Of a DNA stretch of 18,412 nucleotides, positions 13,616 to 18,412 are shown one piece after another. Each line of letters starts with the position of its first letter. The first letter of the stretch is position 1. The notes under the pieces are model-generated. The model worked only from the letters and a program-made list of their open reading frames with translations. It made no database searches and was not told the DNA's origin. The translations under genes and the position numbers were made by a program. The stretch comes from Terrisporobacter sp. Its GTDB lineage: Bacteria > Bacillota_A > Clostridia > Peptostreptococcales > Peptostreptococcaceae. The DNA lies in contig JARKUZ010000039.1 in assembly GCA_029851945.1 (NCBI GenBank), positions 1 to 18,412 on the forward strand, written 5' to 3'.

Positions 13616-14941
13616 CTAACATTTTAATTTTTTTAATGTTTTTATCAAGACTATAGTATGAAGAATAGTTGTTAAAATAGCAGTAGCAGTTACCGTATAG
13701 ATATAAGCATACATATGTAGATGTGGCAATGGTAATAAGAAATATAGTGCAATAACTTGGATAACCATTCCTAAAATCGTATTAAAACTAGCTATAACCT
13801 CTTTTCTAATTGAATGAAGTATTGATGATAAAGTTTGATTAAGACATAAAAAAAGAGGAGCTAAAGACATAGATTTTAAATACTCACCAGCAGTTTTATT
13901 GTTAAATATTACAAGACACAATTCTTCTCCACAAAAATAGAAAAATATTGAAGATAATATTCCTACACCTATAGTTAATGCTAGGGCATAATTAATTTTT
14001 ATTTTTACATTTTTATATTTGTTTAAAGCAATTTCTTGTGAAATACTTGGTATTAAATTTACTACTAAAGCTGAACCTATAGTAAAAGGTATGTAAACAA
14101 AAGGCATAACCATTCCATTTAAAATTCCATAAAGTCTCATAGATTTCGCATAAGTCATTCCAGAAAGTACAAGTCTAGAAGGAACTATCATAGAACTTAC
14201 AGACTGTAATACAACGGAAGACATTTTATTGCAAGTAATAGGTAGCGCCATTTTCAAAGTTTCCATAGAGGAGTAATAAAAATCTTTAAGTCTAATAGTA
14301 AATTTATTATATAAGGTAGATTCTCTGTAAAGGCAAATGCTCATATAGATCACATTTATTGCTTCGCCAATAGATATAGCAATCAGAGTAGCATAACAAA
14401 TCATGGCCTTATCATTTATGTACATAGCAATTAAAAATACAAATAATATTCTTGATACTTGTTCAATAACTTGACCAACAGCAGGAACAATAACTTTTTT
14501 TATTCCATAAAAATAACCTCTAAAAACATTTGATAACGTAATAAGTACTACTGCTGGGCAGATAGCTAAAATAAATAAATTTAAATCTCCATCATTTAAA
14601 AGTCTAAAAGATAAATAGTTACTATTAAAAGATATTATTAATGAGATAATTAGTGATAAGAAAAATGATACATATAATGTTGAGATAAAAAATATATTTG
14701 TTTCTTTTTTATCCTGCATTGCATTTTCCTTTGCAACCAAACAGCTAAGGGCAGTGGGGATACCAGTTGTGGTGAGGGCAATACATATCATTAGAAAGTT
14801 AAATACCATGTGATATATTCCAAGGCAAGTTTCTCCCATAACCTTTGATAAAAATATTTTATATAAAAATCCCAGTATCCTTACTATAAGGTTAGAAATA
14901 AATAAAATTATAGTTGATAAAACCAGGTTAGGAATTCTCAA
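13616..14941 (-). CDS. SpoVB-like MOP/MATE-family lipid flippase
   Basis: The 441 residues contain about 12-14 membrane helices. Family marks include the N-terminus LSTIILFISNLIVRILGFLYKIFLSK, conserved in SpoVB/MurJ-type exporters (quoted in two parts: LSTIILFISNLIVRI and LGFLYKIFLSK), then TTTGIPTALSCLVA (about 56-69), FRGYFYG and NLIPSISQEIA. SpoVB proteins flip lipid-linked precursors for the spore cortex or for surface polysaccharide. It is shorter than B. subtilis SpoVB (about 518), and many clostridia hold several copies. It starts at TTG (14941) after GGAGGTGA. It heads the operon with the propeller-like protein and lies next to cdeC, as I recall for the C. difficile locus, so a spore-envelope role is likely. 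The substrate is unknown. Confidence 0.83.
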   Translation of the reverse strand: MRIPNLVLSTIILFISNLIVRILGFLYKIFLSKVMGETCLGIYHMVFNFLMICIALTTTGIPTALSCLVAKENAMQDKKETNIFFISTLYVSFFLSLIISLIISFNSNYLSFRLLNDGDLNLFILAICPAVVLITLSNVFRGYFYGIKKVIVPAVGQVIEQVSRILFVFLIAMYINDKAMICYATLIAISIGEAINVIYMSICLYRESTLYNKFTIRLKDFYYSSMETLKMALPITCNKMSSVVLQSVSSMIVPSRLVLSGMTYAKSMRLYGILNGMVMPFVYIPFTIGSALVVNLIPSISQEIALNKYKNVKIKINYALALTIGVGILSSIFFYFCGEELCLVIFNNKTAGEYLKSMSLAPLFLCLNQTLSSILHSIRKEVIASFNTILGMVIQVIALYFLLPLPHLHMYAYIYTVTATAILTTILHTIVLIKTLKKLKC

Positions 14942-15179
14942 AAAAAATCACCTCCATATATTTAAAATGTATTCTGATAGAGGTTAAAAAATAATTAGAT
15001 TTTTATAAAACTTGGATTCACATTGTTAAATTTACAGATAGATTTAAAATCAATATATTTAAGGTAAGAGTAAATATAATTTTTCCCCTTTCATAAAAAA
15101 TTTGGTATTATATATATATTAATGATAACAAGCACATATTAAACGTCAATAAATCTAAAAATAAGTAAGTGGTGATTTA

Positions 15180-16601
15180 ATGGATAAATACAAATTAGAA
15201 ATAGATAACAGCAGTAGTAAATATATTCAAATATATAATCATTTAAAAAATCTTATTATCAAAGGAGAAATAAATGAATATGAAAAACTCCCCCCAATAA
15301 GAAAGTTTGCAGATTATATAGGTGTAAATAATGCTACAATTGTGAAAGTATATGAATTACTGGAAAAAGAAGGATATGTTTATAAGGTGATTGGAAGTGG
15401 AACTTTTGTTTCTTCTATTAATATAAAAAAATCAAGTAATAAAATAGCTATGAAAGATGTAATACACTTTGATAGTGGAAATCCTTCCAAAGAAATGTTT
15501 CCTATAGATAATTTTAAAGCAGCTATAAATATGGCTCTTGAAAAAGATGGAGCAGCTATTTTTGAATATGACGAAGGAAAAGGCTCTAATGAGCTTAGAG
15601 AAGAACTATGTTTGTATTTAAAAAATAAAAAAATAAATACTAATAAAGAAAATATTCAAATTATATCTGGAGCACAACAAGGAATAGATATAGTTTGTAA
15701 AGGACTTATAAATTATTCTGATGTAGTTTTTGTGGAAGAACCTACCTATAATGGTGCTTTGGAAGTTTTTAAAAGTAGAGGAGCAAAAGTAATACCAATA
15801 CCAATGTTACATGATGGTATAGATATAGGTATATTAAAATTAAAGTTAGAAAAAATAAAACCTAAATTAATTTATGTTATGCCTAATTTTCAAAACCCAA
15901 CGGGTATATCTTATAGTATATATAAGAAAAAGAAACTTATAGAACTATCTGAAAAATATAATTTTTATATTCTTGAGGATGATTTCATAAGTGACTTTGC
16001 ATTTGATTCTTCCGATAATAGACCTTTGAAAAGCTACGATACAAATAATAGAGTCATATATATAAAAAGTTTCTCAAAAATACTTATGCCAGGGCTTAGA
16101 ATAGGTATAGTAGATATACCAATTGAACTTCAAAAGAAAATTTTATGGGCAAAATATTCTTCTGATATATCAACGCCTGGACTTATTCAAAAATCAATGT
16201 ATTATTACATGAAATACTTTGACTGGGATAATTATTTAAGAAGATTAGATAAAATCTATACGGAAAAATATAGAAAAACAAAAAGTTTATTAGAAGATAA
16301 ATTAGGAGATAAATTAAAAATATCTGAATCTGTTGGGGGGTTAAACTTTTTTGTTGAACTACCAAGAGGATATTCATCACAATATTTTTATGAATTTATG
16401 ATAAAAAAAGGAGTTTGTATTACACCAGGAACTTATTTTTTTGATAATATAATGGATGATAGATTTTTTAGGATAAATATAGCTAATACCAATTTAGAAG
16501 ATATAATAAAAGGGATAACTATAATAGAAAATAATTTAGAAGAATTTATTACATCTTATAAAAATGGAGAATATATAAGAAGTAATAAAATATTTTATTA
16601 A
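15180..16601 (+). CDS. MocR-type GntR regulator with aminotransferase domain
   Basis: The 473 residues combine an N-terminal GntR winged helix (about 10-77: LPPIRKFADYIGVNNATIVK, EKEGYVYKVIGSGTFV) with a fold-type I aminotransferase domain (about 95-460). PLP contacts seen are N239 (in NFQNPTG), D267/D268 in EDDFISDF, and K300 in SFSKILMPGLRIG for the Schiff base. Such proteins (GabR, PdxR) sense PLP or amino-compound adducts and control vitamin B6 or amino-acid genes. Position 269, usually Tyr in EDDYDSEF, is Phe here. It is divergent from the spoVB operon over a 238-bp region in which I found no clear operator. The DUF896 gene follows 26 bp downstream. The target genes are uncertain. Confidence 0.92.
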   Translation: MDKYKLEIDNSSSKYIQIYNHLKNLIIKGEINEYEKLPPIRKFADYIGVNNATIVKVYELLEKEGYVYKVIGSGTFVSSINIKKSSNKIAMKDVIHFDSGNPSKEMFPIDNFKAAINMALEKDGAAIFEYDEGKGSNELREELCLYLKNKKINTNKENIQIISGAQQGIDIVCKGLINYSDVVFVEEPTYNGALEVFKSRGAKVIPIPMLHDGIDIGILKLKLEKIKPKLIYVMPNFQNPTGISYSIYKKKKLIELSEKYNFYILEDDFISDFAFDSSDNRPLKSYDTNNRVIYIKSFSKILMPGLRIGIVDIPIELQKKILWAKYSSDISTPGLIQKSMYYYMKYFDWDNYLRRLDKIYTEKYRKTKSLLEDKLGDKLKISESVGGLNFFVELPRGYSSQYFYEFMIKKGVCITPGTYFFDNIMDDRFFRINIANTNLEDIIKGITIIENNLEEFITSYKNGEYIRSNKIFY

Positions 16602-16627
16602 TATAGGTAAAATTTTAGGAGGCAAAA

Positions 16628-16837
16628 ATGTTTGATCAAAAAAAACTAGACAGAATAAATGAATTAGCAAAGAAAAATAAAGAAGAAGGATTAACTAAAG
16701 AAGAACTAGCAGAGAGAGAAGTATTAAGAAAAGAGTATTTAGAAAACTTTAGAGCACACTTCAGATCTAGACTAGATAATGTTAAAGTTGTATCAAAAGA
16801 AGAATATGATGAAATAATGAAGAAAAAACAAAACTAG
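16628..16837 (+). CDS. DUF896 (YnzC/UPF0291) family protein
   Basis: The 69 residues have the complete family signature: a short helical hairpin ELAKKNKEEGLTKEELAER followed by LRKEYLENFRAHFRSRLDNV. Proteins of this family (B. subtilis YnzC) are small cytosolic proteins without a settled function; ynzC lies in an SOS-linked operon in Bacillus, a context not seen here. The RBS AGGAGG stands 6 bp before the ATG. It sits between the MocR regulator (26 bp) and the aminopeptidase (33 bp), so all three could be one transcript. Confidence 0.93.
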   Translation: MFDQKKLDRINELAKKNKEEGLTKEELAEREVLRKEYLENFRAHFRSRLDNVKVVSKEEYDEIMKKKQN

Positions 16838-16870
16838 TTTAAAAAAGTATTTGTAGTTTAGGGGGAAGAC

Positions 16871-18265
16871 ATGAATTTAAAATATGAAAATGTTAATGGA
16901 TGGAAAGTTATAAAAAAAATGAATAACATTGATAATGTTATGAATTACTCTAAGGAATACATAAACTTCTTAAACAAGTCAAAAACAGAAAGACTTTGTA
17001 CTAGAGAAATAATTAAATTAGCAAGGAATCAAGGTTATATTTCTCTAGAAGAAGCAGTTTCAAATGGGCAACTAAAAAGTGGCGACAAAGTCTTCGCTGA
17101 AAATAGAGACAAAGGAGTTGCTTTATTTGTAATAGGTGAAAAAGATATAGAAAATGGTATGAAAATAATAGCCAGCCATATTGATTCACCTAGGCTAGAT
17201 TTAAAACCAAATCCATTATATGAAGATAGTAATTTAGGTTATTTTAAAACACATTATTATGGTGGAATAAAAAAATACCAATGGGTAACAATACCTTTGG
17301 CTTTATACGGAGTAGTATTCTTACATGATGGAACTAAAGTAGATATTTCCATTGGTGATGAAGAAAATGATCCAGTATTTTGTATAAATGATTTATTACC
17401 ACACTTATCTGCTGACCAAAATCAAAAGAAATTAAGTGAAGGAATAGGTGGAGAAGATTTAAATGTTTTAGTAGGAAGTATACCTTGTGATGAAGAAGAA
17501 AATTCTACTGTTAAATATAATATTTTAAAATTATTAAATGAAAAGTATGATTTAATAGAAGAAGATTTCTTAAGTGCAGAGCTAGAAATCGTACCAGCTG
17601 GAAAAGCTAGAGACTTAGGTCTTGATAGATCGATGGTGATGTCTTATGGACAAGATGACAGAGTATGTGCTTTTGCATCTTTAAAATCAATTTTTGAAAC
17701 TGAAAATCCTGAATATACAGCAGTTGCTTTATGTGTAGATAAAGAAGAAACTGGTTCACATGGTAATACAGGAATGCATTCTAAGTTCTTTACGAATACT
17801 GTTGCAGAGCTTATAAATTTACAAGGTGATTACTCCGAACTAAAATTAAAAAGAAGTTTGTATAACTCAAAAGTATTATCTGGAGACGTTAATGCTGCTT
17901 ACGATCCAAATTTTGCTGGAGCTTATGAAAAAAGTAATTCAGCATTTGCTGGAAATGGAGTTATCTTAATGAAATATTCTGGAGCAAGAGGTAAAAGCTC
18001 AACAAGTGATGCCAATGCAGAATTTGTTTCAGAAATGAGAAGAATATTTAATAAAGCCAATATTGTGTGGCAAACAGGAGAACTTGGAAAAGTTGACCAA
18101 GGTGGAGGAGGTACTGTAGCTTATATTTTAGCTGAATATGGTGCTGAAGTTATAGACTGTGGTGTACCAGTTTTAAGCATGCATGCTCCTTTTGAAGTTG
18201 TTTCTAAAGCTGATATATTTGAAATGTACAGAGGTTATAAAGCTTTTTATAATATTAATTTATAA
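16871..18265 (+). CDS. M18-family zinc aminopeptidase (aspartyl aminopeptidase type)
   Basis: The 464 residues match the full length of the family, cytosolic di-metal peptidases that remove N-terminal residues (often Asp/Glu) from peptides. Metal and catalytic marks are H103 and D105 in ASHIDSPRLDLK, D262-D263 in GQDDR, E292-E293 in DKEETGSHG, and H438 in SMHAPFE. The LDLKPNPLYE and HYYGGIKKYQW stretches are typical. ATG 16871 follows AGGGGGAAG. It is the last gene before an insertion sequence that begins 24 bp after its stop. I see no separate terminator, so its mRNA may run into the element. Confidence 0.95.
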   Translation: MNLKYENVNGWKVIKKMNNIDNVMNYSKEYINFLNKSKTERLCTREIIKLARNQGYISLEEAVSNGQLKSGDKVFAENRDKGVALFVIGEKDIENGMKIIASHIDSPRLDLKPNPLYEDSNLGYFKTHYYGGIKKYQWVTIPLALYGVVFLHDGTKVDISIGDEENDPVFCINDLLPHLSADQNQKKLSEGIGGEDLNVLVGSIPCDEEENSTVKYNILKLLNEKYDLIEEDFLSAELEIVPAGKARDLGLDRSMVMSYGQDDRVCAFASLKSIFETENPEYTAVALCVDKEETGSHGNTGMHSKFFTNTVAELINLQGDYSELKLKRSLYNSKVLSGDVNAAYDPNFAGAYEKSNSAFAGNGVILMKYSGARGKSSTSDANAEFVSEMRRIFNKANIVWQTGELGKVDQGGGGTVAYILAEYGAEVIDCGVPVLSMHAPFEVVSKADIFEMYRGYKAFYNINL

Positions 18266-18297
18266 AATAAAAAAATCCTTCTATATTTTGAACTGAA

Positions 18298-18350
18298 CCC
18301 CTTAAAGTAGACACAAGTAAAAAAGACTTGTAAAATACTACTTTAAGGGG
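18298..18350 (+). repeat. Nested hairpin in the IS leader covering the transposase RBS
   Basis: CCCCTTAAAGTAG (18298-18310) is the exact complement of CTACTTTAAGGGG (18338-18350). Inside, ACAAGT (18313-18318) pairs with ACTTGT (18326-18331). The right arm includes AAGGGG, the ribosome-binding site for the ATG at 18359. Confidence 0.85.
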
Positions 18351-18358
18351 TGATTTTT

Positions 18359-18412
18359 ATGCAAAGAAATAATAGAAAAAATATGAGTTATTCATTTGAT
18401 ATAAAACTTAGG
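18359..18412 (+). CDS. IS3-family OrfA (transposase helix-turn-helix subunit), 3' end missing
   Basis: Only 18 codons are visible, MQRNNRKNMSYSFDIKLR. The MSYSFDIKLR part fits the beginning of the IS3 OrfA helix-turn-helix protein, where a basic start is followed by a (Y/F)S-F-(D/E)-x-K-L-(R/K) strand. AAGGGGTGAT lies 6-8 bp before the ATG. The full protein would join OrfB by frameshifting in this family; that region is out of view. Confidence 0.65.
   Translation, partial: MQRNNRKNMSYSFDIKLR

Larger units (their letters stand above)
18289..18412 (+). mobile_element. Left end of an IS3-family (IS150-like) insertion sequence, cut by window edge
   Basis: TGAACTGAACCCC (from 18289) followed by TTAAAGTAGACA resembles the terminal inverted repeat of IS3-family elements (TG at the tip, a C-run and a GTxGAC core). 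A transposase-type reading frame opens at 18359. The right end, target duplication and OrfB are outside the window. Confidence 0.75.

Overview
The DNA is very AT-rich, with clostridial ribosome-binding sites (AGGAGG type) and AT-biased codons. It carries homologues of two Clostridioides difficile spore-surface proteins, the cysteine-rich exosporium protein CdeC and the lysine-rich coat protein CotL. Together with a likely 7alpha-hydroxysteroid dehydrogenase, this points to a spore-forming anaerobe of the Peptostreptococcaceae (Clostridioides / Paraclostridium / Paeniclostridium / Romboutsia neighbourhood). The species call is inference.

Left part (1-6275): a MerR-type regulator cut by the window edge; an MFS efflux pump behind a promoter with the 19-bp spacer typical of MerR activation; a small membrane protein that looks frameshifted, followed by a short YidC/Oxa1 insertase paralogue; then a WYL-domain regulator, a GyrI-like ligand-binding protein and a GNAT/YoaP acetyltransferase reading the same way. 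Two intergenic stretches hold short gene remnants.

Centre (6344-14941): the SDR/7alpha-HSDH, cotL and bioY on the minus strand (bioY under a clear BirA-type operator), then a GTG-started protein with strongly segmented charge, a structured non-coding RNA with its own terminator, a beta-propeller-like protein (minus strand), cdeC (plus strand), a second propeller-like protein and a SpoVB-type flippase (minus strand, one operon). cotL, the charge-segmented gene and cdeC each have an AC-N16/17-CATA element resembling promoters of the late mother-cell factor sigma-K. The block therefore reads as a spore coat/exosporium assembly island, with the RNA embedded in it.

Right part (15180-18412): a MocR/GntR aminotransferase-type regulator, a DUF896 protein and an M18 aminopeptidase in a plus-strand run. 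The left end of an IS3-family insertion sequence begins 24 bp after the aminopeptidase stop, and its leader can fold to hide the transposase ribosome-binding site.

The items most likely to be new are the RNA at 10181-10356, the charge-segmented gene at 9105-10028 and the paired propeller-like proteins around cdeC. No CRISPR array, rRNA or tRNA was seen.
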